Source: an uncultured euryarchaeote (GTDB taxonomy: Archaea > Thermoplasmatota > Thermoplasmata > UBA10834). From it: 9,989 nt of DNA. Shown piece by piece: positions 1-6,302 of this stretch. Numbering within the stretch: position 1 is the stretch's first letter; every line of letters starts with the position of its first letter. Under the pieces are notes generated by a model that was given only the letters and a program-made list of their open reading frames with translations, was not told the origin of the DNA and made no database searches. Location: the NCBI GenBank assembly GCA_937872085.1, contig CALMQK010000285.1:1-9989 (forward strand), given 5' to 3'. The position numbers and the translations under genes were made by a program.

Positions 1-1
1 G

Positions 2-817
2 AAGCTCCGCGGGATGAAGAGGATCGGGATCAATTCGACGGAGCTGACTCACGCGAACTATCTGTCCATAAAGAAGTGCGCGAAAGGAACGCGGCTAGTG
101 GACGTCTCACAGTCGATAGCAGTTGCACGCATGAAGAAGGACGCTGACGAGCTAGGGCGGATCAAGAAGGCATGCGACATCGTCTCCAAAACGGCGGATC
201 TGATCCCCGAGTTCGTGAAGGCCGGAATGGTGGAGACGGAGGCTGCAGCGGAGATCAACTACCGCATGATGGGGATGGGTGCGTCAGGGCCGTCATTCCC
301 GACGAATGCATCTTTCGGTCCGGCCACGGCTGAACCGCACTACTCACCTGGGGCTATGAAGCTGAAGAAAGGTCAGTTGGCACTCTTTGACTTCGGCGCG
401 ATGTACAGGAGATATGTTTCCGACCTGACAAGGACGTTCGTATGTGGAAGGCCCTCCGCTGCGCAAGAGGAGCTACACGATGTCGTGCTAAGGGCCCAGA
501 TCGCTTCCATCGAAGCAATCCATGATGGCGTTCACGGGAAGGAAGTCGACATGGCAGGCAGGAGGATGATAGACTCCTCGAGATTCAAGGGGAAGTTCAC
601 GCACAGCACAGGCCATGGCCTGGGCATGTCGGTCCACGATCCAGGTTCGATCTCGTCTCAGCGGGACATGGTTCTCAAGGAAGGGATGGTGCTCACGGTC
701 GAACCCGGAGCATATGTAAAGGCCTTCGGGGGCGTTAGGATCGAAGACGACATCCTCGTGACGAAGAAAGGATGCAAGATCCTTACATCCTCCTCGAGGG
801 ACCTAATCAGCCTCTAG
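2..817 (+). CDS. M24 family metallopeptidase (Xaa-Pro peptidase type), 5' partial
   Basis: Pita-bread-fold metallopeptidase that should remove residues next to proline from peptides, probably in the cytoplasm. The reading frame is already open at the window edge. The ATG at 14 is followed by the tail of what looks like a creatinase-type N-terminal domain (about residues 1-40), so the true start lies upstream; family members usually have 350-400 residues and only about 267 are visible from that ATG. All five expected metal ligands are present, numbered from the ATG: Asp126 in DFGAMY, Asp137 in SDLTRTF, His201 in HSTGHG, Glu230 in VEPGAY and Glu244 in RIEDD. His109 (EPHY) and His208 (VHDPG) match the accessory active-site histidines. 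The stop codon overlaps that of the convergent membrane-protein gene. Aminopeptidase P and prolidase cannot be separated from this fragment. Confidence 0.9.
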   Translation, partial: KLRGMKRIGINSTELTHANYLSIKKCAKGTRLVDVSQSIAVARMKKDADELGRIKKACDIVSKTADLIPEFVKAGMVETEAAAEINYRMMGMGASGPSFPTNASFGPATAEPHYSPGAMKLKKGQLALFDFGAMYRRYVSDLTRTFVCGRPSAAQEELHDVVLRAQIASIEAIHDGVHGKEVDMAGRRMIDSSRFKGKFTHSTGHGLGMSVHDPGSISSQRDMVLKEGMVLTVEPGAYVKAFGGVRIEDDILVTKKGCKILTSSSRDLISL

Positions 818-1197
818 AACAGCGATATGACCCTGACATCGAACAGGCTGTGGGCGACCTCGTCCACTGCATAGATGAGTACGACTCCCAGCAGCGAGAT
901 GACTATCGCCGCGAGCCAATCATCTGAGACCGTCAGCTCGTCCACCAGGATGAATCTCACGACCACTATGAGCAGGACGAATGCGAAAAGCAACCCGAGC
1001 TCACCAATGTCAAGGCTCCCCGCAGCGTCTCTGACGATAGGTATGAGCACGACCGCAATCAGGGACACGAAGACGAGCCTCAAGGCATAGGTACCGCTGC
1101 AGGACCAATCTCTGCTCACCAACGCTCCGCTTGCGAAGAATATCAATGCGACAAGCGCGATCGTTACGAGCAGAAGTATCATTTGTTCTATTGTCAT
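814..1197 (-). CDS. small four-helix integral membrane protein with an internal repeat, unknown function
   Basis: I do not recognise this family. From the ATG at 1197 it has 127 residues and four hydrophobic segments at about 4-27, 38-56, 66-84 and 94-112, joined by short polar loops with acidic residues (RD, DE, SDD, DE) at the segment ends. The second half resembles the first: SLIAVVLIPIV (45-55) followed by RDAAGSLD matches SLLGVVLIYAV (101-111) followed by DEVAHSLFD, which suggests duplication of a two-helix hairpin. A TTG at 1212 could add five residues, but the ATG lies just before the first helix and is preferred. The gene lies 36 nt after the PK_C-like gene on the same strand, so co-transcription is likely. 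Its stop overlaps the stop of the M24 gene on the other strand. Neighbouring genes give no firm hint of its role. Confidence 0.72.
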   Translation of the reverse strand: MTIEQMILLLVTIALVALIFFASGALVSRDWSCSGTYALRLVFVSLIAVVLIPIVRDAAGSLDIGELGLLFAFVLLIVVVRFILVDELTVSDDWLAAIVISLLGVVLIYAVDEVAHSLFDVRVISLF

Positions 1198-1233
1198 CGA
1201 CTCGCCGTCCAAGCTACGCTGTATCCGGAGATA

Positions 1234-1833
1234 TCACTTTCGCTCCTGCTTTCGGTGCTTGCGGGGGATGGCGAGCACCTCGCGGACCTCGAAATTGAAG
1301 AAGCCGTTTGCATGAGCGGGCCTGACCACGCAGGCGGTGTCCGCACCCGATTCCGTCCCTCCGATCGCGATTACCTCCACGTCACCACAGGGTATGGCCC
1401 CGTTGTCGGCCGCCATGATCGTGATCTCGACACAGACCTTCATCCCCTGCCCGAAGAGTGCCCTCAGAGCTTCGGCTATCGCTTCAGTCCGCGACGAGCC
1501 GCCTATCTTCTTATTGATGCCGCGTTCCACTCCCGAGAGCACGTGAGTAGCGCGGACGACCTTCGCGCCAGCGCCAGTCAGGTCCTCCTCCGCTTTCCGG
1601 GACATCTCGCACTCACCCTCCTTGACGGCTCCACAGTGCTCGGTAACGACCACGACTCGAACGCCCATCCCCTTCAGCTTCGCAACAGCCAGTTCGCCGG
1701 TCTCACCAGTCCCGCTGGCCACGACTACATGCTTGATGTCGCCTTTTCTGATTCGTTCCGCGACCGCATCCAAGACCTGATCCGTGTTCTGCTTTCCCGG
1801 GGAATCGAAATAGACGATGGAACCCTTCTGCAT
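1234..1833 (-). CDS. stand-alone pyruvate kinase C-terminal (PK_C, alpha/beta) domain protein
   Basis: This 199-residue soluble protein resembles the archaeal and bacterial family built only from the C-terminal alpha/beta domain of pyruvate kinase, without the catalytic barrel. The N-terminus SIVYFDSPGKQNTD is typical of that family. A phosphate-binding-like turn follows at KHVVVASGTGETG (residues 34-46), comparable to the effector-binding loop of pyruvate kinase, then VVVTEHCG (61-68), and a conserved-looking EITIMAADNGAIPCG (136-150). With no active-site barrel it cannot be a pyruvate kinase; ligand sensing is a guess. I chose the ATG at 1833 over the ATG at 1893 because it matches the family N-terminus and sits about 33 nt after a TATA-like box that falls inside the longer version. 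It is probably co-transcribed with the membrane-protein gene that follows. Confidence 0.8.
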   Translation of the reverse strand: MQKGSIVYFDSPGKQNTDQVLDAVAERIRKGDIKHVVVASGTGETGELAVAKLKGMGVRVVVVTEHCGAVKEGECEMSRKAEEDLTGAGAKVVRATHVLSGVERGINKKIGGSSRTEAIAEALRALFGQGMKVCVEITIMAADNGAIPCGDVEVIAIGGTESGADTACVVRPAHANGFFNFEVREVLAIPRKHRKQERK

Positions 1834-1861
1834 GATGATACCGGGCCAGCATGCACAGGAG

Positions 1862-1875
1862 TGGATAAATCCCTT
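1862..1875 (-). promoter_or_regulatory. TATA-like box for the PK_C-like gene
   Basis: On the minus strand the sequence reads CAAGGGATTTATCC: a purine-rich BRE-like stretch followed by an AT-rich TATA-like core centred about 33 nt before the ATG at 1833. This would give a leader of only a few nucleotides. It lies inside the reading frame if the upstream ATG at 1893 is used, which argues for the shorter protein. Confidence 0.4.
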
Positions 1876-1897
1876 GCGCAGTCCTGCAACCATCTGA

Positions 1898-1913
1898 GTA
1901 AAGAATTATCTAA
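1898..1913 (+). promoter_or_regulatory. BRE/TATA-like promoter for the deacetylase gene
   Basis: GTAAAGAATTATCTAA joins a purine-rich BRE-like element to an AT-rich TATA-like core centred about 27 nt before the GTG at 1935. At the usual archaeal spacing, transcription would begin at or next to the start codon, giving a leaderless mRNA. No Shine-Dalgarno sequence is seen before that GTG. Confidence 0.45.
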
Positions 1914-1934
1914 TGATACCTAGCTTCGGGCGAT

Positions 1935-2942
1935 GTGGCGACATTCTACAACGAGGAGTTCTTGGGTCACATCCAGGAGCCCTTTCATCCTGAGTCTCCG
2001 GAGAGGCTGAAGGGAATAATCCAGATGCTCCAGCGTCACGGACTGTGGAAGGACGTCATGACATCCAAGATCGGGAAGTTGGAAAACCTCCTTCTGGTAC
2101 ACGATGAGAACTACATAGACTTCATCAAGACCTGCGGTGAGTGCAACCTCACCATGGACACTCGAGTGCACCACGAGACGTACGACATTGCATCTCTCTC
2201 GGCCCAGTGCGCTGTCGACGCAGCGGTCTGGTCCAAGGAGCACACGAAGCCCGCGTTTGCATTGACGCGACCCCCGGGACATCACGCTGGCCCAGCGTAC
2301 GGGATGGGATTCTGCTATTTCAACAACATATCCATCGCCGCGAGGTACCTTCGGAAGCACGGTGACAAGAAGATAGCCATCATCGATGAGGACGTGCACC
2401 ACGGCAACGGCACTCAGGAGATATTCAAGGATGACCCCTCCGTCCTCTACATCTCCACTCACCAGCTCGAGATATTCCCAGGCACGGGAAAGGTGACCTA
2501 CGTCGGGGAAGGACCAGGGGAAGGATTCACTCTCAACATTCCATTTCAATCAGGCTGCGGCGACTCCACGTTCGACGTGGCCTTTGCTGAGGTGATCAAG
2601 CCTGTGGTCGAGCAGTTCGAGCCCGATGCGATACTTGTCAGCTGGGGCGTCGACACACACTACAGAGACACGCTCGCGTCCCTGACCCTTTCGTCGCAGG
2701 GGCATCTCAGGCAAGCGGCCGAGCTCGTCAGACTCTCAGAGATCTGTGGCAAGAGGATAACATTCATGCTAGAGGGTGGGTACGATATACCGGCGCTCTC
2801 CGAGGTCGTGGCCGGGGTGATCGGCGCCACCGATGGCGTTGAAGTGCCCCAGGAGTTCACGGACGTCATAGACAACAGCTGCCTGGGCCGGCCAACGATA
2901 CTCCGATGCAAATCGATCGCATCGCAGTATTGGGACTTCTAA
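1935..2942 (+). CDS. histone deacetylase / AcuC family amidohydrolase
   Basis: A 335-residue zinc-dependent deacetylase of the arginase-fold HDAC superfamily, which removes acetyl groups from lysines or from small acetylated amines; the substrate cannot be told from sequence. Visible motifs in order: HPESPERL (18-25), TRPPGHHAG with the paired catalytic histidines 116 and 117, GFCYFNN (125-131), DEDVHHGNGTQ with zinc ligands Asp153 and His155, VSWGVDTHYRD with the third ligand Asp240, and LEGGYD with the transition-state tyrosine Tyr283. Two positions differ from the common form: Glu152 stands where DWDVHHGNG has Trp, and SWGVDTH replaces the usual SAGFDAH. The length is normal for archaeal members. 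The start is a GTG at 1935, supported by a TATA-like box 27 nt upstream. The stop codon overlaps that of the convergent CBS-domain gene. Confidence 0.93.
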   Translation: MATFYNEEFLGHIQEPFHPESPERLKGIIQMLQRHGLWKDVMTSKIGKLENLLLVHDENYIDFIKTCGECNLTMDTRVHHETYDIASLSAQCAVDAAVWSKEHTKPAFALTRPPGHHAGPAYGMGFCYFNNISIAARYLRKHGDKKIAIIDEDVHHGNGTQEIFKDDPSVLYISTHQLEIFPGTGKVTYVGEGPGEGFTLNIPFQSGCGDSTFDVAFAEVIKPVVEQFEPDAILVSWGVDTHYRDTLASLTLSSQGHLRQAAELVRLSEICGKRITFMLEGGYDIPALSEVVAGVIGATDGVEVPQEFTDVIDNSCLGRPTILRCKSIASQYWDF

Positions 2943-4192
2943 CGCGGGTTCATCTCTACCGAGGACCCATCTCGGTTCGTCGGCGTGTGCTTCTTCGACG
3001 TGAGCCTGATGTCGTGCTCCTTCCTGACGTCCTTCTCCAGCATCTCGAGCAGTTCGCTGAGGGCCTTCAGCAGGCTCCAGTCGACAGACCTGACGAAGAA
3101 CAGTTTCCGCTTGGTTGACAGCCTCCCGTGGAGGCTGTACTTCGACCTCAACCCCTCTTGGTGGAACATGGTCACGTGTATCGTGAACATCAGAGGAGGA
3201 TCGATCTTGTTCACATTCTGCATGACCTTCTCGATCATGCTGTACATCTCGGTGTAGACATCGGGGTCGCCCTCTTCCAGACCGGTGATCTGAACATAGA
3301 CCCCCTCTTTCTGCTTGAGACTTACGACCTGCTCCATGAGGTCGGCCTGGGACACGACGCCGACCAGCTTCTCACCCTCAACAACAAACACGACCGAGAT
3401 GTTGTTCTTGATCATCGTGGACGCGACCTGTGCGAGCGTGCTGCTGGCGGTCAGGGCTATCGCGGGCCGTGACATCACGCTTCCGACAATCACTTCAGGA
3501 GCGTCCCTGTCGTGACCTCCCCAGATGACCCCCGGGACCTTCGCGCCGGACCTGGAAGACCACAAAGTGTCCATGACCTCGGTCATGCCGATCACGCCGA
3601 TCAACCTGAATTCGTCATCGACGACGGGGACGACCTTCTCATCGAGTGTCTTCATCAAGGTCTGGGCTTTCCTGACGGTCTCCTTGTCCTTGACCGCTTG
3701 CGGGCTCGCGGTCATGAAACTCGCGACCTTCCTATCCTTGAGGTCGTCCACTTGAGGCAGTATCTTGATGATGTCGGTCCTTGAGATGAATCCCACGACC
3801 TTCCCCGCGCGCACGACGGGCGCCCCTCTCACGCCCGACGAGATCAGCTCCTCGGTCGCGCTCGTAAGAGGCATGTCCTCCTCGATCCGCGGGCAGGGCT
3901 GCATGAACTGTTCGACTTTCGAAGTGAACGGAAGGCGGCGTCGTGTGAGGAACGAGCTATACGTGACGCACCCGATCGGCTTGTCTCCGTCCAGCACCGG
4001 CAGCTCCCTCAGCCGGGTGTTCTTCATGGTCGAGATCACTTCAGCGATCGTCTCGCCCTTCTTGGCGTATGTGGCTTTCGATGTCATGATGTCCTTGACT
4101 AGCAGTCGGTTCAGCTCAACTCCGTCCAAATCGAACACATCCGGCAGGAACCCCAGTTTCGAAAAACCTGGTAGAAATCCTTTCGAATCCAC
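2939..4192 (-). CDS. four-CBS-domain protein with HPF/RaiA-like C-terminal domain
   Basis: A 417-residue soluble protein. Four CBS repeats lie at about residues 31-85, 92-145, 156-210 and 236-290, forming two Bateman modules; clear signatures are VKDIMTSKA, RGAPVVRAGKVVGFISRTDI, KVVPVVDDEFRLIGVIGMTE and GEKLVGVVSQADL. Such modules usually bind adenine nucleotides or S-adenosylmethionine. The last part (about 296-396) begins VYVQITGLEEGDPDVY and contains a strand-rich stretch, KYSLHGRLST then KLFFVRSVDWSLLKAL, followed by a helix ending LEKDVRK. This resembles ribosome hibernation factor HPF/RaiA, where strands precede an amphipathic helix. I infer an energy- or metabolite-sensing protein that may act on the 30S subunit. 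Residues after 397 look disordered. The start is GTG with GAGGGG nine nucleotides upstream. IMPDH-like catalysis is excluded because no such domain is present. Confidence 0.85.
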   Translation of the reverse strand: MDSKGFLPGFSKLGFLPDVFDLDGVELNRLLVKDIMTSKATYAKKGETIAEVISTMKNTRLRELPVLDGDKPIGCVTYSSFLTRRRLPFTSKVEQFMQPCPRIEEDMPLTSATEELISSGVRGAPVVRAGKVVGFISRTDIIKILPQVDDLKDRKVASFMTASPQAVKDKETVRKAQTLMKTLDEKVVPVVDDEFRLIGVIGMTEVMDTLWSSRSGAKVPGVIWGGHDRDAPEVIVGSVMSRPAIALTASSTLAQVASTMIKNNISVVFVVEGEKLVGVVSQADLMEQVVSLKQKEGVYVQITGLEEGDPDVYTEMYSMIEKVMQNVNKIDPPLMFTIHVTMFHQEGLRSKYSLHGRLSTKRKLFFVRSVDWSLLKALSELLEMLEKDVRKEHDIRLTSKKHTPTNRDGSSVEMNPR

Positions 4193-4201
4193 TATGCTCT
4201 A

Positions 4202-4207
4202 CCCCTC
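4202..4207 (-). promoter_or_regulatory. Shine-Dalgarno site for the CBS-HPF-like gene
   Basis: The minus strand reads GAGGGG nine nucleotides before the GTG at 4192, a good match to the anti-Shine-Dalgarno end of 16S rRNA. It supports this GTG as the start and implies a leadered transcript, unlike several neighbours. Confidence 0.45.
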
Positions 4208-4238
4208 TAAATACTTTCTATCGCTCTAGGTTCGGTAG

Positions 4239-4250
4239 CCATTTATATCG
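4239..4250. promoter_or_regulatory. near-symmetrical TATA element between the CBS gene and pgk
   Basis: CCATTTATATCG reads as a TATA box on the plus strand (TTTATAT) and as CGATATAAATGG on the minus strand. It is the only strong AT-rich core in the 254-bp divergent region. On the minus strand it lies about 53 nt before the GTG at 4192, giving a leader of about 25 nt that would carry the GAGGGG site. On the plus strand initiation would fall near 4270, about 175 nt before the pgk GTG. One shared element or only one active direction are both possible. Confidence 0.4.
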
Positions 4251-4268
4251 AACGTCCAATCTGGTACA

Positions 4269-4340
4269 GTGCAGGTAAGATTGGACCAAGTGCGGGTCCT
4301 GCGATGGGCGATGGGGGACTGGGATAGCGGAAACAAATGA
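4269..4340 (+). other. possible leaderless leader peptide upstream of pgk
   Basis: A GTG at 4269 falls about 25 nt downstream of the TATA core, where a leaderless mRNA would begin, and opens a 23-codon frame ending in TGA at 4338-4340. That stop overlaps an ATG at 4337 (ATGA) that opens seven further codons, ending in TAG at 4358-4360. After the TGA the first frame continues open to 4436. This could be a leader peptide, a remnant of a longer pgk N-terminus, or chance. I see no T-run or strong hairpin that would make it a classical attenuator. Confidence 0.2.
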
Positions 4341-4446
4341 GGACGATTCTGGTTGCCTAGAACCGACAACACGTACCGGCAGGAGCCTCCCTACCAGGAC
4401 CAGCACGATAAGCGGGAAGGGGTTCCACACACTCGATGATTTCTCC

Positions 4447-5637
4447 GTGAGGGGCAAGAGCGTCCTCCTGCGAATCGATATCAACTCACCCGTTGACGAG
4501 AGGACCCTCAGGTTGGTCGATGGCTCCAAGATCAGGTCCTCCGTGCCCACCGTCAGGGAGCTCATGGACAGGTGCGCAAAGACGGTCATACTGGCGCATC
4601 AGGGCAGGCCGGGCGACTATGACTTCATACCGTTGACCGAGCACGCCGCATTCCTCACGCAGTACCTCGGGAGGCGCGTCAAGTACGTGGACGACCTCTT
4701 CGGAAGGAACGCGATGAATGCGATCGAAGGATTGTCTGATTGCGAATGCATCCTGCTAAAGAACGTCCGAGAATTCCCAGAAGAGCAAGAGAATAGGGCT
4801 CCTGAGGAGCACGCGAGATCTGAGCTCGTCAAGGCCCTCGCCCCCATGTTCGATCTTTTCGTCAATGATGCCTTCGCATCGTCTCACCGATCCCATGCGT
4901 CCTTGGTGGGTTTCACGGCGGTGCTTCCATCCGCGGCAGGGAGGCTCATGGAGGGCGAGGTGAAGACCCTGACCCGGGTGTTCCATGAACCGGAGAGGCC
5001 ATCCACATTCATCTTCGGAGGGACGAAGTTCGTCGACGCACTACCGGTGATGGAGAAACTGGCGGAGCGCCCTACGGTGGACAACATTGTCATCGCTGGC
5101 CTTGCAGGGTATTCGTTCCTCTGGATCCTGGGCAAGAAGATCGGGACCCAGACCGAAAGGCTGGCCAAGAAGGACATCACGCCCGAGATCGCTGACAGGG
5201 CCAAAAGGCTCTTTCAGACTTACGGTGCCAAGATACATCTTCCCGTGGACGGAGCGATCGGGATCGACGGCGTTCGAAAGGAGTTCGCACTCGAAAAGCT
5301 GCCGGACGATGCCGGTGTGATGGACATAGGGACCCAGAGCATCGATGGATTCAACAGGATCGTCATGCTCTCGAAGACCGTCTTCCTGTCGGGTCCTCCG
5401 GGAGTCTTTGAGAAGGAGGAATTCTGCAAAGGGACCTTCGAGATGCTCAAGGCCATAACGGAATCCGAGGCTTTCTCCTGCATGGGCGGTGGACATTCCA
5501 GCGCTGCGGCCAACAAGTTCGGCGTCCGCGACAAGATATCCTATGTCAGCACGGGCGGAGGCGCTCTCGAGAGGCTCATGCTCGGAAAAGAAATGCCGGT
5601 GGTCGAGGCCCTGAGGGCCTCAGCCAAGAAGTTCTGA
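4447..5637 (+). CDS. pgk: phosphoglycerate kinase, archaeal type
   Basis: Cytoplasmic glycolytic/gluconeogenic enzyme that interconverts 1,3-bisphosphoglycerate plus ADP and 3-phosphoglycerate plus ATP. From the GTG at 4447 it has 396 residues. Motifs, numbered from that GTG: RIDINSP (9-15) and HQGRPG (51-56) for substrate binding, NVREF (106-110), VNDAFASSHRSHAS (139-152), GGTKFVDA (191-198), LSGPPGVFE (314-322), CMGGGHSSAA (345-354) and STGGGA (368-373), covering both substrate and nucleotide lobes. The frame upstream of the GTG encodes GFHTLDDFS, which matches the conserved TLDDF start of archaeal PGKs. The true N-terminus is therefore probably upstream, yet no ATG, GTG or TTG occurs in frame between the TAA at 4276 and 4447. 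The 3' end is 4 nt from the convergent gfcR-like gene. Identity is certain; the start is not. Confidence 0.95.
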   Translation: MRGKSVLLRIDINSPVDERTLRLVDGSKIRSSVPTVRELMDRCAKTVILAHQGRPGDYDFIPLTEHAAFLTQYLGRRVKYVDDLFGRNAMNAIEGLSDCECILLKNVREFPEEQENRAPEEHARSELVKALAPMFDLFVNDAFASSHRSHASLVGFTAVLPSAAGRLMEGEVKTLTRVFHEPERPSTFIFGGTKFVDALPVMEKLAERPTVDNIVIAGLAGYSFLWILGKKIGTQTERLAKKDITPEIADRAKRLFQTYGAKIHLPVDGAIGIDGVRKEFALEKLPDDAGVMDIGTQSIDGFNRIVMLSKTVFLSGPPGVFEKEEFCKGTFEMLKAITESEAFSCMGGGHSSAAANKFGVRDKISYVSTGGGALERLMLGKEMPVVEALRASAKKF

Positions 5638-5641
5638 GCGC

Positions 5642-6280
5642 CTACCCGTATGGGAACCCTTTGCTGCCCGAGCCACCGAGGATTGTCCCGCCAAGCGACC
5701 TGGCCCTGATAATCCCGCGGACAGGTACTCCCTCTATCTCATTCAGGCTGCTCTTGTTGACGATGACGACCACAAGCACGGGGACCCCTTTGGCCTCCTT
5801 TATGTCCGCGATCGCCCCTTTGATCGTCTGGCCTGTACTGAGAACGTCATCCACGATTATGATCTTCTTTCCGTCCCCCACGCTGGCGAAGTTCGAGCTG
5901 AACGCACCGCCCGACTCGCTCTCCGCATGCGGTCTGTAAACCCCGAAATCGATCCCCATGAGCTCCGAGAGCATCGTGGCGAATGGCACGCCGTTTATAG
6001 ATACGCCCAGGACGACATCCGCATCGACGCCCCTTTTCATGAGCTCCTCGAGCGCGATGTCGGCCATCAGCTCCGACATGACTCCCACGCGGTACCCGGA
6101 GACCCCGACTGACCTCCAGCCTATCTTCACATCTGACGGCGGGAGGCCCTCGTAGCCGTACTCCAGCAGATAGTTGACGGTATCAACTGAGAGATGCAAC
6201 TCGTCGGCGATTTCTCGAACGCCCAGGCCTTTCTTCCTGAGCACTTTGGCATTGCCTGCCAATTCCCTGACATCTACCAT
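5642..6280 (-). CDS. gfcR: GfcR-like regulator: helix-turn-helix plus PRPP-binding phosphoribosyltransferase domain
   Basis: A 212-residue protein with an N-terminal helix-turn-helix (about residues 10-40, with VREIADELHLSVDTVNYLL) joined to an orotate-phosphoribosyltransferase-like domain. The PRPP-binding loop IIIVDDVLSTGQT lies at 140-152 with Asp144 and Asp145. This is the architecture of archaeal GfcR, shown in Haloferax to activate glucose and fructose catabolism genes; PRPP or a related phosphosugar may be the effector. The tail is glycine-rich (LGGTILGGSGSKG). Catalysis as PyrE is unlikely given the fused DNA-binding domain. A TTG at 6313 would add 11 residues but lies in the TATA-like box, so the ATG at 6280 is preferred; a weak GTGAT precedes it. 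The gene follows panE by 22 nt and converges on pgk, a plausible target. Confidence 0.85.
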   Translation of the reverse strand: MVDVRELAGNAKVLRKKGLGVREIADELHLSVDTVNYLLEYGYEGLPPSDVKIGWRSVGVSGYRVGVMSELMADIALEELMKRGVDADVVLGVSINGVPFATMLSELMGIDFGVYRPHAESESGGAFSSNFASVGDGKKIIIVDDVLSTGQTIKGAIADIKEAKGVPVLVVVIVNKSSLNEIEGVPVRGIIRARSLGGTILGGSGSKGFPYG

Positions 6281-6302
6281 CTTATCACAAGTCAGAGATG
6301 CA

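Noticed and set aside
1834..1893. Upstream ATG at 1893 as the start of the PK_C-like protein
   Set aside because: The extra 20 residues do not resemble the family N-terminus, and the better-placed TATA-like box lies inside this stretch.
1183..1923. Open frame of 246 codons on the plus strand across the PK_C-like gene
   Set aside because: It is antisense to a gene with clear family motifs, has no recognisable domain, and reads as low-complexity Arg/Ser/Asp/His-rich sequence typical of a shadow frame in GC-rich DNA.
1920..2549. Open frame of 209 codons on the minus strand across the deacetylase gene
   Set aside because: It lies opposite the intact catalytic motifs of the deacetylase and shows no domain of its own; a shadow of high-GC codon bias.
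4303..4380. ATGAGGA near 4337 as a possible C box of a C/D-box guide RNA
   Set aside because: The C box has a mismatch and no CTGA D box appears at a suitable distance, so there is no support for an sRNA.
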